From positions 1 to 64,000 of the forward strand of contig JASANC010000803.1 in assembly GCA_030248135.1 (NCBI GenBank): a DNA stretch of 64,000 nt. The letters run 5' to 3'. A program made the translations under genes and the position numbers. Source of the stretch: Theristus sp. LFF4_11. Taxonomy: Eukaryota > Nematoda > Chromadorea > Monhysterida > Xyalidae. Numbering within the stretch: the stretch's first letter is position 1; every line of letters starts with the position of its first letter. Below the pieces are notes generated by a model that did no database searches, had not been told where the DNA came from, and was given only the letters and a program-made list of their open reading frames with translations. Below are positions 21,701 to 34,612 of the stretch, in pieces.

Positions 21701-24700
21701 AGTGCACGAGCGATAATTGACGTGTGTTTTGCTCAAATATCGCATACAAATACTGTGTAATGTTTAGTCAAAAGACATGAGAAATCACTCAAACGGTATC
21801 AGTGTTAAATTGATAAATTAAGCTAAATTTTGCGGAATGCGCGCGTTCCTCGCGCAAAAACCACTCTCTCTCAAGTGAAAATCAGAAACCCTGCTGATCA
21901 ATAAATCATGTGCAAACGGAAAAAGGCATCGTTTCGAAGACCACAGCCCACTTCCGGATATAAACATCGCAAGACAAATTTTGACACATATGCACAGCCA
22001 AACCAGAAGATCATAAAAATGCAACATCGATGCTTAATGGGTATCAAACAAACATATTGTGATAAGAATCATTACACAATCGAAGTCATAAAGCCACGAA
22101 GACATGCACAAATTTATGGCAGTGATTTTATTGCGCGGGTGAGTCCCATAAACTGGACACTGACCATATGGCGGTTTTCAGGAGCAACCACGCCCGAAAA
22201 CCTCAAATTCGTTTGTCTGGCAGCAGTAATGGTATAATTGATGTCCATACAGCATGTCAGCGGAATGATTTGCATGGATGGTTTTCCGGAAAACATGCGA
22301 AATCATGCGCACACACTGGTTGGGTTCCGTTGTTGAAATTACATTGATGTTATCACAAAAAAAGTGTTAAAAAGTAGACAGAATGTTACGCGTGACAGCC
22401 CGTTTCAACCATTTTGGATCAGCTTAACACTGTATTGTGGATTTAGTCAAACGTGTCCGGACTAAAATGACGTCATTTGCTTTAAAAACACCCGTTTGTC
22501 AAAGTACAGGCACTAAAATGTCAGTTTGGTGTGACTGATTCGACATTCACCGTTTGTTTACGAAAAGAAATCGGCTAAACGGAAAGTCTGGTTTGCTGTG
22601 AACGGCAAGCGCATGTTTGGCGGCACATGACGTCATTTCAGTGGGACGCGTTTAAAAAAATAGGTCATAAACTGACTACCGACAAATTTTACAATCAAAA
22701 AAGAAATTTGAACAGCTAAACTACTCAATGCTGTTCGGGTACCATATCAACGATATCTTTTATTTTGGCATGTGTGTCCAGCTTGTGCTTTGGCTCTTTT
22801 GCAACTTTTACTGTGTGCCTGATGGGTGAAGGAAGATACTTGCAATAAACAAGAAATCAGATAGTTTGATTGACCATCCAAAAAACTAAATGATCATTTT
22901 TGAATAAATTCTAAAGAATTTTCCATCGCGAATTTACGACGACTGCAACAGAACATTCGGGATGCGTAGCGCCACACACAGCGTCCGAGCAAGCATTCAC
23001 GATCCAGAGAAAAAATAGCCGCAAAAAATGCGCACGGACATGTTTGGCGCTGAAAACATACCCAAATCCATTCCAAAATCCGCTTAAAGCATGGTTTTTC
23101 TCCTTTTTTTAAATTTTAGCACAATTTTGGCATGGAATAAATTGTGGAATCGATTTTGGTATTTTTTCGTCCGCGCTGGGGCTAAAGTTGTCACGGCACC
23201 TTTCCGCAGATAACAAAAGACGCAAATTGAAGAAAAAAACTGTAAAACGATGGATTGGTGAGAGTGAACAGTGGAGAGATGTGCGAATCAAATGACATGA
23301 TATGGCCAGGCACTGATGTTGCGGTGCGTCACCATTTTTTGGGGCCGTGAGGAGGAAAATTTTAAAATGTTCTCAATTTGGAGAGGTTTTCATGCAGAAA
23401 TCTCGGTTTTGATTATTGTCTGTTGACGTGATGGCATTGAAAAACTACATACAAGGATGACAACCGAAAAAATAGTTTTTTTTTTAAAATTTTTACTTAT
23501 ATTAATGTTGACTCTAAAAAAGACCCGTTGTTAACGCACGGGTAGCAGTTTGGCGCGCAACAATCTTTGTCTGTGCCCGCTGTTCTGTTCCAAACAAGAA
23601 TGATTCTAACTCAGGCGCCAGTCAGCTCACAGAAACGGTTTCCGTTCTCCAGTCCAGAGGGTGTTGAAAAAACTCTAAATTCAAATTTGACACTTGAAAT
23701 CGTTGGGTGTCCTCGGAAATGGCAAAACGGTTTTCCCCGTAATGATGATTGCACATTATTTTGCGAAGAAGAAACAAAAAAAAACGGTTTGCAATACAAG
23801 AAGTTCGCTGTTTGCGATTTCGCCAGGTAGACGCATACCGCGGTGCCCCCTGGCTCCGACGTCCGTTGGATAGTTTCCGACTGTGAAAGGACTTGCTAAA
23901 AATTAGTGGAATGCCGGAATAGACTATCACAATTGAACGTCAATATAACGAAGCCGAATATGAAATCAATAGCAGAAAAGAAAATCAACAAGCACTGACT
24001 GACCTGTTTCTTCGATAATAACCTTCATTCCGACGAAAGCAGCGAACTTTTTTTTGACCAGAAATAATTTAACAATTTTTTGAACCTTTTCTCGACTGTT
24101 TTTACTGCGCTACGGTAGCAGTTACGTATCGTGCTACCGTAGGCACTTTCAGAGATCACGCAAGAGCATATTCGACTCAGGTTGTAAGCTTCCTCTTTTG
24201 ACACAAACACTGCGGAGCGGAACACAAGCCGCTTAGAAGCCGAGGGCGCAGAGAGGAAGCAAGACAAAAATCGCGCCGTTGTTTTCTCCGACCCTGTTTG
24301 ACCCTTTGTAATCAGGGATGGGAGGGGGCGGAGTATGGACAGATGGTTTCATGCGCCCCACCACTGTGTTCGCTCATCCTTGTGTTGTTGGATCAAGATG
24401 AATTACTGAGGCACCCATTAGCTATACACGCGTTATGGTTGGCTTTTGGTGCATCACGCATGCTGCTCATAGTAGCTGAAGTGATATGTTTAAGGGTGCT
24501 TGATATTGACACCACCAACCAACAATGCAACCTGAATGGTAGAGAGAGCCTGGCGAACCACTTCAGCAGGGTTTTTTTGTTTGTTACCTATCGTCTGTGC
24601 GAATTTTGTGGTTTTGCTGATACATGTAGAACACCAACGCATGCTGAAACACGGACACACTCGGGATCACACCTGAGGCGCCCGCACCATTGTGCGCCCA

Positions 24701-26110
24701 CTGAACGATGTTCTCGTGTGGTTGATCTCGCAGGCAATGACGGGTGGGTGGGCTGTTTTGGAGGGACGAGAAAAAACCTGTCGATGCGCAAACAAACAAA
24801 CAAACAGACGACACAATCGAAAGATGTAGCCGAAAATTGGCACCTTTGCGCGCGCGTTTATACATAGACGCTGTGTGTGTAACTGTTTTTAAAAGCAGCG
24901 TGTGTAAATCACGCTGAAAATTGAGCGTGTTGCACACAAAATGGCAGCTGAAATTCGTGTTGAGTGTTAGCCATTTTTCGGGATTAGTTTCAAGGCAGAT
25001 GGCTAACTGACGGTTACGATCAGTTGAGAGGTTTCAGTGAACAAAAAAAAAACAATGATTCGGCGATTTGTGCGTGACGGTCAGAAACAGTGTACTTGTG
25101 ATGATCTGTAAGGTGATGCAAAACCACAAATGGTGGATTTTTGAATGCATAGATTGACAAAGTCAGAGAACAAGCAATTTTACGAATGATGAAATGAAAG
25201 TGAAATAAAAACATGGAATGATGCAACGGATGACAGACGCAGTTTAATGAAGGTATCATATCATGTCATATCATATCTGCTGTTTCGACGCCGGAAACAT
25301 TATTCAACGCGCGGTATTTAATTTTTTCATTAGCCAAATTGCCGTCAAACAGAGTTTCAGCAATTTTGCAAATTGATATATCACACATGAGAACTGTGTA
25401 TACGACTCTCAAACAATCAGCAAAATAGTTACAGTTTTTCAACCTCTGTCAAACATCTGACAGCATTTATGTAATTGCACTATGTATGTACAATTATGTA
25501 CAATATATCCATGTATTGCGCATATTCAGATGCGACACAAAGTTTAATTGATTTGAGTGTTGTTCGACTAATCACAGGAACACAACGCTCATATGGAGCA
25601 GCATGCGCGTTGTTAATCAGTGGACGCGGCATATACAGATTCTAATGTGCACAACTTCTAGAATTATCGGCAGCTATAGTAAACTTTTTCTTCAGTTTAT
25701 AGCGCTGCAGCACAGGAAAAGTAAAACTTTTCTTCTACGAATAGAATAGTTGCAGAAATTTTAATTAAATGTCAAATTTAATTAAAGTTAATTAAACGTC
25801 AAATTTAATTAAAGTGACACACAAAAACCTGACCTCGGACGCTGCTTAATTCGGCCATCGTATCGTCGTGATGGTTGCGCGAATGCGGTTCACCGGTTAA
25901 ACTGGCGTTTTGCTCGTCTTCAATTGGTGACCTTTCATTATTATTGTTCGACTCGTTCAGACCGTTCAACAGACCGATCGTCTCTAGCGGCTCATTGTCT
26001 TCATTTGAACACCCGGAGGTTTCCAGTACAGACGCGTAAATGCCAGTCGTCGTAACACTGCAGCCAGCCGACTTCTCCGTAGTCTCCTCAACGGTAGTCG
26101 TGTTGTTCAT
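18474..26110 (-). CDS. lim3: Lhx3/4-type LIM-homeobox transcription factor (lim3)
   Basis: A nuclear transcription factor of the Lhx3/4 class (fly Lim3, worm CEH-14). The class specifies motor neuron and interneuron identity, with LIM domains binding cofactors such as LDB/Chip and a homeodomain binding TAAT-type sites. Exons, minus strand: 26110-25834, 21383-21161, 20576-20371, 19987-19836, 19553-19271, 18742-18474. They sum to exactly 470 codons, and all five junction phases match. LIM1 is about residues 114-164, LIM2 173-228, homeodomain 241-300. Homeodomain phrases [16 protein letters not shown] and [20 protein letters not shown], then [16 protein letters not shown], identify Lhx3/4 rather than other LIM-homeobox classes. 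Length 469 compares with about 390-440 in relatives. The first intron is about 4.4 kb, a usual place for enhancers. Start chosen as the first ATG of the exon; alternative first exons, known in vertebrate Lhx3, cannot be excluded. Confidence 0.96.
18976..19138 (-). mobile_element. MITE family D, copy 2
   Basis: Inverted relative to 11998-12176. Begins GCGTTTAGCAATTAG and ends CGAAAATCAAAATGGTGTTT. It lies in the last intron of lim3. Confidence 0.75.
19271..19553 (-). CDS. lim3: lim3 exon 5: homeodomain end and linker
   Basis: Encodes [20 protein letters not shown] with homeodomain Q50 and N51, then [12 protein letters not shown]. Next comes a Gly/Ala/Ser-rich acidic tract ([12 protein letters not shown]) that may act in transcription. 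Donor GTGAGT, phase 1. Confidence 0.96.
19836..19987 (-). CDS. lim3: lim3 exon 4: homeodomain, first part
   Basis: Encodes [17 protein letters not shown] through [20 protein letters not shown] and VQ. The exon ends between homeodomain positions 46 and 47, just before the recognition helix WFQNRR, in phase 0. Confidence 0.96.
20371..20576 (-). CDS. lim3: lim3 exon 3: LIM domain 2
   Basis: Ligands C173, C176, H195, C198, C201, C204, C225 and D228 in [33 protein letters not shown] and GQLVCKADY. The phrase TGDEFYLI is typical of Lhx3/4. The donor in frame is GTGGAG after AAAG; a stronger-looking GTGAGC eight bases on would break the frame into the homeodomain exon. Confidence 0.95.
21161..21383 (-). 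CDS. lim3: lim3 exon 2: LIM domain 1
   Basis: Zinc ligands C114, C117, H135, C138, C141, C144, C161 and D164 are all present in [28 protein letters not shown] and YCHDDFYK. Acceptor TTCCAG-type, donor GTGAGA, phase 2 at the end. Confidence 0.95.
22433..22670 (+). mobile_element. MITE family A, copy 3
   Basis: Begins TATTGTGGATTTAGTCAAAC and ends AAAAAAATAGGTCATAA, in the first intron of lim3. Of the five copies it is one of the most complete, with both TGACGTCA palindromes. Confidence 0.85.
22671..25833. other. Large lim3 intron, no other feature
   Basis: No exon-like frame with good splice sites on either strand. Short AT-rich repeats (AATTAAATGTC-type, 25760-25815) are near the exon 1 donor. 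A site for enhancers by position only. Confidence 0.5.
25834..26110 (-). CDS. lim3: lim3 exon 1
   Basis: Encodes [17 protein letters not shown] and an acidic, Asn/Ser-rich N terminus of 92 residues with no domain, ending [13 protein letters not shown] 1. The donor GTCAGG is acceptable. It joins the LIM1 exon as SVRERPGDCG. No signal or membrane segment. Confidence 0.85.
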
Positions 26111-26210
26111 TATCGTAGCGCCGTCTATATGATCGCGTGCGATCGCCGGTTATTTATTTTCGTTCCGGCTCGTAAAAAAACAGCAGCGCCCGCAATATAT
26201 CTATGTACTT

Positions 26211-26229
26211 GTATATATATAATATATAC
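26211..26229 (-). promoter_or_regulatory. TATA-like box upstream of lim3
   Basis: GTATATATTATATATATAC on the minus strand, about 100 bases before the lim3 ATG, a plausible core promoter position. Simple TA repeats can also arise by chance. Confidence 0.35.
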
Positions 26230-28900
26230 TCTCGGGTGGCTGTGCTGTGCACCGTATACACCGCTCTCCCAACGGGCAACTTTGCACTAATTAAATATAG
26301 TACCTACAATATTCATGGCACAACATGTCGTGCTCAACTCTCCGGTACTAGATCTTTCATGTGCGGCTGGTTGGTGTTTCGGAGAAGCAACACAGTATGA
26401 CTGATCTGTTTATGGGGTGGCTTTAAGATTCCAGAAACAAAGCCGTCGGTTGTTGCTGTTTTTCAGTGTTGTTGTCGTGGTTTGCTGTTGTTGTTGTTGT
26501 AGTTGTGTCGTTAAATTCGCACGACACATTTTACATGCTCATGCGCGTGCATAGTGCGTGCATCATGTACACATCTCAAGCATACATAACAAATCGCCAT
26601 GTATACGTACATACACATCTCCGAGGGTGGAGTGTACGTTGGACAACATGTTCATGCTACCGTAACCCGGGTATATATCCCAAGTGAAGTCTTGCGTGTG
26701 TGTGCACATATATGTCACGTGACACACGACCATGCATGCAGGCGGTCAGTCTTAATCAACGTAATGGAACACATATGCACATGCTTGATTGCATATGGTG
26801 TATACATGTGTGCATTGTGCTGTGTAAGAAACACGCGCGCTTGTCCGTGTGTGGTTCAAGTAATATGGATGGTGTGCCTGTTGATTTCCCCATTGGCTGG
26901 CATTTGCACGCGAGCTGGCTTCCAGACAGCCGACTGTCATCGGTGGACATGGCAGAAAATATGCGCGATGTCATGTGTCACACACGTATGTACATGTAGT
27001 TTCGAGGTGATAGCGGATACACATACATGTACAAATTGCGCGGTATATGTGCGCTTTATGATACCTATGGATCATATGTACATGCGCATTATTGGCGCGT
27101 AAAAAGCCACACCACACCGACGAGCGAAAGTGTCTCCGTTTCACCATGTGTCGGAATCGATTGTGTTGGCGTGCAGTTCGCTGTACATGCAGATGAGCCT
27201 GTGCGTACCGGCATGCAGCGCCTGTCAGTCCGCTTCGACTGTGTTGTTTTTGTTATCGCAGCTTTGTGTCTCTGCCGCTGCTTTTTCGACAATTGGTACT
27301 GTTGCGTTTTCGCTGATACATATACAGATGCTTGATGTTATATTATTTTGTGTGTGTGTGATGTGTTGTTTTGGTAACGTGTATGGTGTTGTATATGGCG
27401 TGTATTTATGACGGATCGGCTGGTGGATTTCACTCTATGTATCTGATATATGGTGTGTTGTTGTGTGATCCCTTAGTGCGTATATGGACAAATTGATAGA
27501 TAAATTAAGCTGGGGGAATTTTTCAGCCGTCGCACGACTTCGGTCGCAAGTTATTTTTGATCGTATAATTTCGTCGCCCACATGCAAGAGAATATTGTGT
27601 GGAAAGGGTTGACTTTAACAAATCGGTTTTATTTTAGTGGACGTGTGAGGGATTAATGATTGCCATGGGCGTTATCACTACTATATTTTGATCGGTGACG
27701 AAAATCATGATTGAAAGTTTCTATACTCTCTGTCTCTAGTCCGTTCTAAGCAAACTCACGGACTAAAATTAGTGCCATCATGTTTGAAATACATAAATCC
27801 CTTGTAAAAAATTAACTGAATTACATACTGAGCTTGTATGCATCGATGTGAACGTCTACGAAATGACCATGTAAACTTTTATGTCTACAAGTACGTAAAC
27901 GTTGATGTAAATGTCTATGTAAACGTTTGTGTTCACATTCAATTGCCGTGGTAAATTCCTCTCATTGGTCTGGTTTTGATAATACTTCTAATTCAGCAAA
28001 AGAAAAACAACACCCCCGATTTCTTGAGCTTAAATGTGTGAAAGAAGAGACCAACCCACCCACTACTGGACACTTGTGCACACATTCAGACTTCGTTTTT
28101 ATCGCTGCAATAATCATAAAATCAAGTGCTGTAATGTCACCTCAACGAACGACGACGATAAAAACAAGTGTCGCTCTTGGTTCACGAGCTCCCCTTTCCA
28201 ACAACTGAAAGAACAGCAATGCACAGTTCGGCAGATCTCAAGCGGTGTGTGGTGGTGATGCGATGCCGGACCCGTCATGTGTGGGTGGCGGTAGATTGCT
28301 TTCAACTGGTGGTATCTCACTTCGTTTTTTAACACTCCACGGGTGTCAACTGGCAAACAAACGTATACGCGATATACATGCGGCAATATAACACAGAGTA
28401 AACAAATCGATGATAAAAACAACATTGTTCCGAATAATAAGAAAAATATTGGTGAAAACGCAAACACAAACAAACAAACATAACCGGAGCGGCGAAGATA
28501 AGATTTTCTTGACAATGATAGCCGCTGAATGGTGGATTACCGGGCAGCTTCTGACGGCTTTCGCCCGTTAAGCAGATTGATGATTTTGTCAACACCAGCT
28601 TGGTCTGGGCGGACAGCAAGAGAGAAAACCAGAACGATAACGGATCCGCTTTCAAGTGAGCATGCCGCTACCTGTACATATGCCATGAAGACGGTACTTG
28701 TTTAGCTAGAAGACGTGCACTGTTGTTGTGTGCTGTGTTGCGTTTCGAAACTCGTCTTCATCCACCGCAGTGTCGATGCTCGTCGTTGTTGTTGTTGTTT
28801 GTCGCGCCCTCCAGATTATTATTGGCTTTATCGTCTCTCCATATGCGCTGCGCTACATTGGGTACGCAATGACCCGCTTAGTGGAGCCCCTTCATCTGAT
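26230..28900. other. Intergenic, TG/CA-rich alternating sequence
   Basis: From 26520 to 27080 the sequence is full of alternating purine-pyrimidine phrases (ACATGTAC, GCATGC, GTGCATAGTGCG) and of CATATG/CACGTG boxes. No exon is convincing. An 85-90 residue hydrophobic frame at 28728-29000 has no splice or start support beyond an ATG. Confidence 0.4.
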
Positions 28901-29025
28901 TGCCGCCTGTGCTGCGTCTACGGTGGAAGCAGTTCGGGGATTAGCGACTTTTATGTGCTGTTGTGTCAATAAACAGCCAACTTGCAGCCACACTTGCTAG
29001 AACGGTGCGTCTCATGGAGGATACG

Positions 29026-29063
29026 AAGTACTGTATCCACCGTACTTGGTCTCGGCACGATCT
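29026..29063 (+). repeat. Bipartite motif copy
   Basis: Hairpin AAGTACTGTA with CCGTACTT, loop TCCA-like, then GGTCTCGGCACGATCT. Confidence 0.75.
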
Positions 29064-31180
29064 TGCTTCATCACTTCTAGTCAACACATCATGCAGAACT
29101 CGTGCCATCGGGACAACGTTCATCTAATAATCTACCTTTAAAACAATCAGGGACAGTAATCGTGTAGCGATTGAGTACTGTAGTTATCGTACTTTTAGCT
29201 GACACGTTTAGCAGTTGATTACATATGTACAGTATCATGGGGTAGAGTGCTGTGAACAGTGTGTATTTTGTGGGGCTAATAAATTGGCGCGGATTAGACA
29301 GACGGTGTGGTGTGTCTTGTCGGCAGCAATCTTTTTTCAGTCCGACTTTTGCGATGCTTTGTTGTCGACTGAACTTTTAAAAGGTTTACGCTTCTACTGT
29401 CAGTTATAATTCAACATTTGATATTGGAATTGTCCCTGAGCTGCCCAACTGCAATATTGTTCCATTCAATTGAGTTTTATGGTCGAATTTTTTACAATCT
29501 ATGGATGGGCGTTAGTTATTACACGTACTTGATAAGATAAACAAAAGTCAGTCGAAAATATATGTGCTGTTGCACACTTGAAGTTTCGTGTTTTCCACCG
29601 GTTCTGGTGCTCCGTTTTACAGCTCCGCGCGCTGTGGTTCGCTCATCGGGCATAAAATACGGAAGGTGTTTCCAGTGAGTCTCGTCTGTTGAGAGCGAAT
29701 GCAGACATGATTAATTGCAAAGTGAACGTTTGGTAATTCAGCACCGCCAACGGAATTTTAATATATTTTCACACAGATGTGTGCATTACACGCACGCACC
29801 CATATCATTGAAAGACAGATATGTATATCGTAACCTGTAACCGTTGTAACGATAGTTGAAGTACCCCCACCCCGAAGCAAAATGTATGTGTTTGGTCATC
29901 AAGTTATAATAACCATAAGTCAAATCGACGAAAAACTTCAGTCCGCAGAGTACATTGGATACGGTACCCATCGTATGGGGTCTTGAAACGAGTTTCTGCA
30001 CCACCAAGTGATCGTCAAAGAAAAGCATAAACAGAAACAGATTCATAAAAAAATTATATAAAACAATTTTTAAAAGGAGTTCTGTGCAGATCTTCCCTGA
30101 TCATCAGGGCTGTGTGATAATGTCATTGAGAGATACTGTATACATAAGAGACCGTACTCAAAAGGAACCCAATATGTGTTTCGACATTTGACATCGGGTA
30201 GCACTGGGTAGCACGGGTAAAGTTTCGAGAGCCATGATTAGCTGAACTGGCTTACACAGTTCGGCTTCAATGTATGCATATGTTGGTGTAGTGGTATGTA
30301 TTGTAGTAAATAGTAACAATAATAGTTTACCTCAACCGTTTACTGATCATATTCAAGTGGCACGACAAATGTAACCCAAGAACAAACATAAATATTACAC
30401 ATTGTCGACATGTGACCTCAACTTTACACTGAATAAACAGTTACGTGTCTGACAAGCATATTGCTGTGGTGCTGCCAATCCCATGTATGAAATTAAAAAA
30501 CTTTCGTTCTACCGTAACAGGTGGAATGTCAAAAACTTTGTTTCTAAAGCCGCATGTCACTTATTAAGGAAGTTCGTGCCCTGAATTTCAATGAAGACCA
30601 AAAATATATTATGCCATGTTTCTTGCATGGTACATACATACCTACATGTGTGTGATGCGGTGCTTTTCTTTCAGTTTATAACGGGTACAAAAGGATGTGC
30701 CCCTTCCCCGTTGTCAGACGATAAGAAGAAGCTGCATGGCTACAATAATGTTTGCATGGTGTCATAACGCTGTCCTTTTGAAGCTTGAACTCATTAAAAA
30801 CACATACGACACACGATGCGCTGAGATCTAAGAGAATGACAGGACGTAAAAGGAAGCTTACTGCTCGTTTCGGGGGGCAATAAAACATAATGCTCAACAT
30901 TCATGATGCTTTCGACAGCGGTGCAATGGTGTAACAAATAACAACGGGCCAAAACTTATCATTCATGACGACAAACACCTTTGCATACAGCCGTCTGGGA
31001 AAATGGCATGCTTACAGAGTACGGTATCTACCGTACTCCGGTGTTGATTTACTCCTTATAACAAGTACCTATTTCTTGATCACTTAAAGAATGAATATCA
31101 GTGCGTCGTAAATCGAAAATCAGTGAAAAAAGTCAACTACCTCAGCGGTTTCTGACGAGCAAGAGCGGCATGCGGTGGCA

Positions 31181-31221
31181 AGATCGTGTCGAGACCCCAG
31201 TATACGGTAGTAACCGTATAC
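31181..31221 (-). repeat. Bipartite motif copy
   Basis: On the minus strand: GTATACGGTTACTACCGTAT (a hairpin), then GGGGTCTCGACACGATCT. Confidence 0.8.
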
Positions 31222-33464
31222 ACCGGTTGGCTCTCAGTTCTCAACAAGCACACATGTCCATAGAAACGTTCCAGAGGTCACCGTGTTTTACGGCATGTTG
31301 CCAACGGTGTGTGTTTGTTAGACAAACAAAAGCGGTGCAGAGCAAGTAGTGCTTGTTCGGTGATATTGCACGCATCATAATCAGTGTTTTGGCACCTATC
31401 TTCTCGAGGCGCGGCGACCAACGAATCCAATCAAAGCACCTGTATTTACAAATCGTTACAGTTGCTTCCAAACGCGGTCCTGCGCTCTCTCTCTTTAACC
31501 TCGCACGTGTACCGATCGCTTTTGTATATAGCTAAACAGGGTGTCATAAAATTCGAAAAGCGCGTACAATTCAAGATTACGTGAGGTGTGTGTATATGAT
31601 GAGCATTATCATCAGCTTGAAAGAAAACCAGCCGCACGGCACCACGTTTTTCGATCGTCTGCAATCACCAGCTCACCAATATTTGCGAAAAGGTGTTCCA
31701 TGGAAAGAAAACGCGTGTAGAGCAATGTGTAGACTGTTTGTTTCTGTCTGTAGCTGCCGCCTCCGTCTGTGTCGTGTCGTATCGCCTACCGTAATTCTGG
31801 TTCTGTCCACTATTCCATATGAAAAACAACGCATGTTTGGAGAAGCCGGCGGCGATTTTACTGCCGTGCGAAAGTTGACACTACTGCTGCTTCGATTGTC
31901 TGACGCGCTGTTGTGGTGATTGTTGATTGTTGTGTATAGCGGCTTTTCAAAATAATATGGCTGCCTGAATTTTTACAATCAACAGTCAACACACATTGTA
32001 TCCCTTTGTTTGGTGTGTTTACATGACTGCCAAGCATATAAGTTTTCACGTATATACCAGTTGCCACCGTCTCTCGCGCGGTTCTGCAAATTTTTTTTGT
32101 GCCGTAATCTAATCTGGTTAGCGAACAACCTATTCTTGTGCGCGCTTTTTGTTGCCCTTGTTCAAACTGAAACTGGTTACTGTTTATAGTACGTCAATCA
32201 AAAAGTTGCTTCTCGGTTACGCATTCTGTATGTCTGGCTAGCTAGTGTGGTTTTTTGATTATGTAAGTTGTCGTTTCTCGAGCCAACAAGGTTGGTGATC
32301 AGGATCTTGATCAGCGAGTTGTGAAATTGAGTCATGGAGCTCAAATAGGGGGCAGCCCATTTGATGCCATGGAATGCCGATGGAAGTGGGCGTGTCACTG
32401 TGCATCGGATACTGGCGACACCGGGGCTTAACAAAATGCGTTTGATAAATAAAGATACGTGTCCTTCCTTTGATATGATTGCAAAATAGCGCCAAAATCC
32501 GACCTCGAAATGTCTGTCGTTTCCAGTTCATATCATTACGAACACCTTCAGCTATATCTCTCAGACACACCGTTTTTGTTTGTTTGTTTGCTCTGTCATT
32601 GTACTTTTCAGTGGATCTGGTGTGTCGCCCACACACACACACCGCAAAATCGCGCATTTTATGATAATCACCATGGAATTTTGAGCATGATCTGAAAATA
32701 CACCGCAATCAAACTTGTTTCCATTTTTGCTTCTACGACGCTTTTGCGGCTGGCGCCTATTTTGGGCGGCTTAGCTGCTTGGATTACGTGCCCTGTCGTA
32801 AACTCTTTTTGTTGGCAGTAGTATTTAGTACAGTACTCGGTCCTGGCACGATCTACAGGCCAACTGCCAAGGAAGATTGTACAGAGTACAGTACCGTTGT
32901 TCATTCTTGTTTCATATTCGATTCACTTTCCAATGATTTCTCTTGACCAAATCGTCAAGGCGCTGCAGAGCAATATCGCGGCAGGACCGATTTTCAGGCG
33001 GAGAAACCGTATCACCGAAATCCGAGAAGCGTTTTTATGGCATTGACATTCTACCTTAAAAGCATGATTGCACCAGAGAACAGTTAGCGTGTGGTTTAGC
33101 TGCTCAGAGATGTCTGGTCGCTGCGCTGGGCGCCGTAAGCTTGTGATCAAATAAAAAGTGTGTGTGTGTGTATTTGCGAAGTGATCATAAGCGATACAGA
33201 AGAGCAACCGCCCTTCGAAGTCAGCATGTTGAACAAGCGTGTGATGGCGCAATGACTCAGGCCGCGCAACTTGCGCGAAGAAATGTTGTTGCTGTTGTTG
33301 TGTGCACTGTGTTAGCGGTTTCCGAGTGTTGTGCACAGCAATTGATATTGTCATCCGATTTCGGTGTTGTTGTCAAAGAGCTTTATTGGGTGTTTCGCGC
33401 TGTTGTTGATCTAGTGTTTTCGTTTATCACCCGATGTTATTTGCTGGTTTTATAGAGCGACAAA

Positions 33465-33602
33465 ATGGCGCCGGACAGTGGGGATTTTATGAGCATCACC
33501 GTGTTTACTGGTAATTCTCAAATCCGACTTACAGTGTGTCACGCGATTTGTCCAGAAGTGTTTTCTACTGCGGTATCAACTGTGTTTTCTGTCATACTGT
33601 AG
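33465..33602 (+). CDS. Possible 45-codon open frame
   Basis: AAAATGGCGCC start, encoding MAPDSGDFMSITVFTGNSQI and a hydrophobic tail up to TAG. No family recognised and no neighbouring exon; it may be chance. Confidence 0.15.
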   Translation: MAPDSGDFMSITVFTGNSQIRLTVCHAICPEVFSTAVSTVFSVIL

Positions 33603-34612
33603 TTCTTGAGACCAACCCAATTTGGTGTCCATTGGTGCTGTCTAACATCTTTGACATTTTGACTTTGAGTTCACTATACTTTAAGGGTCGACCAAAGGTT
33701 TTCGACATAACGTTACACAATTTAGGTTTGCAATCCCTGTTGCCTTATGTCACATCCATTGGAAGATTGGAAGTAAACTCATCAGCTGAACTGAATTTTC
33801 CGACAACTTTTGTTGTTGTTGTTGTTGTTCTTGTTGTTGTTGTCGATTTTAGGCGTTGTTTGTAACCAGAGCGATGAATATTCAGGCAGCTCGTTTTTTG
33901 CCTAAAAAGCCACCACGGTGAATCAAAAGCGGCTGATCACCGCCTGGTGGTGTCTTTCAAACGCGTCAATTCATCTTTCCCGCATAAGATGCGCTCTCAC
34001 CATAATCATGCCCATTCGCGAGCGAAGCGGAGCGGAGCGGACAGCGGATGCAGGCATAATATGACCCGTGGTTCGTTCGCGCTAAAATTCCAAAGTTACT
34101 GTGCCTCGAATTGTGAACATAAAAGGAGCTGAGAATTTTTTCTCCTGCACACAGGTAGATAATCCATAGGTACGCTGTGTGCACCAGAAATTTTTTCGTG
34201 GTGATCTTCTACACACGCTGTGTGCGCAAAACATGGATTCTGAATAAGCTGTTAATTATTCTTCTAACCCCCTTTTTTTTTCGACTATGTCATAAAATGT
34301 GTGCGCAGTTTCAGTGATATAATTAAAATTCTGACTGTTTTGATAAAAACATTTTCTAGGGTAAAAATCTTTGGGATTTTCAAATTTCGCATTCATTTTT
34401 TGATCCGACGCTTCCCAAGGCTTAAAATCTAGCTATTTTGTAATAAATTCCGAAAAATGCTTATTTTGAAGTGTATTTGCGATTTCTGCGCATGAAACAA
34501 ACCGTTATTTGACAAATAACAAAGTTTCCGGGGGTAACCAACAACGGAGAGTTTGAATTTGACCTTTATTTTTTTAAAAAAATTAAAGGATTAACAGTTA
34601 AATAACTAAAAA

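Noticed and set aside
23567..23830. Plus-strand frame in lim3 intron 1 as a nested gene
   Set aside because: No domain, no splice support, and ordinary AT-rich surroundings.
28728..29000. 90-codon hydrophobic frame with possible membrane segments
   Set aside because: A GTTGTTGTTGTTG repeat makes the Val run, and there is no supporting exon or family.
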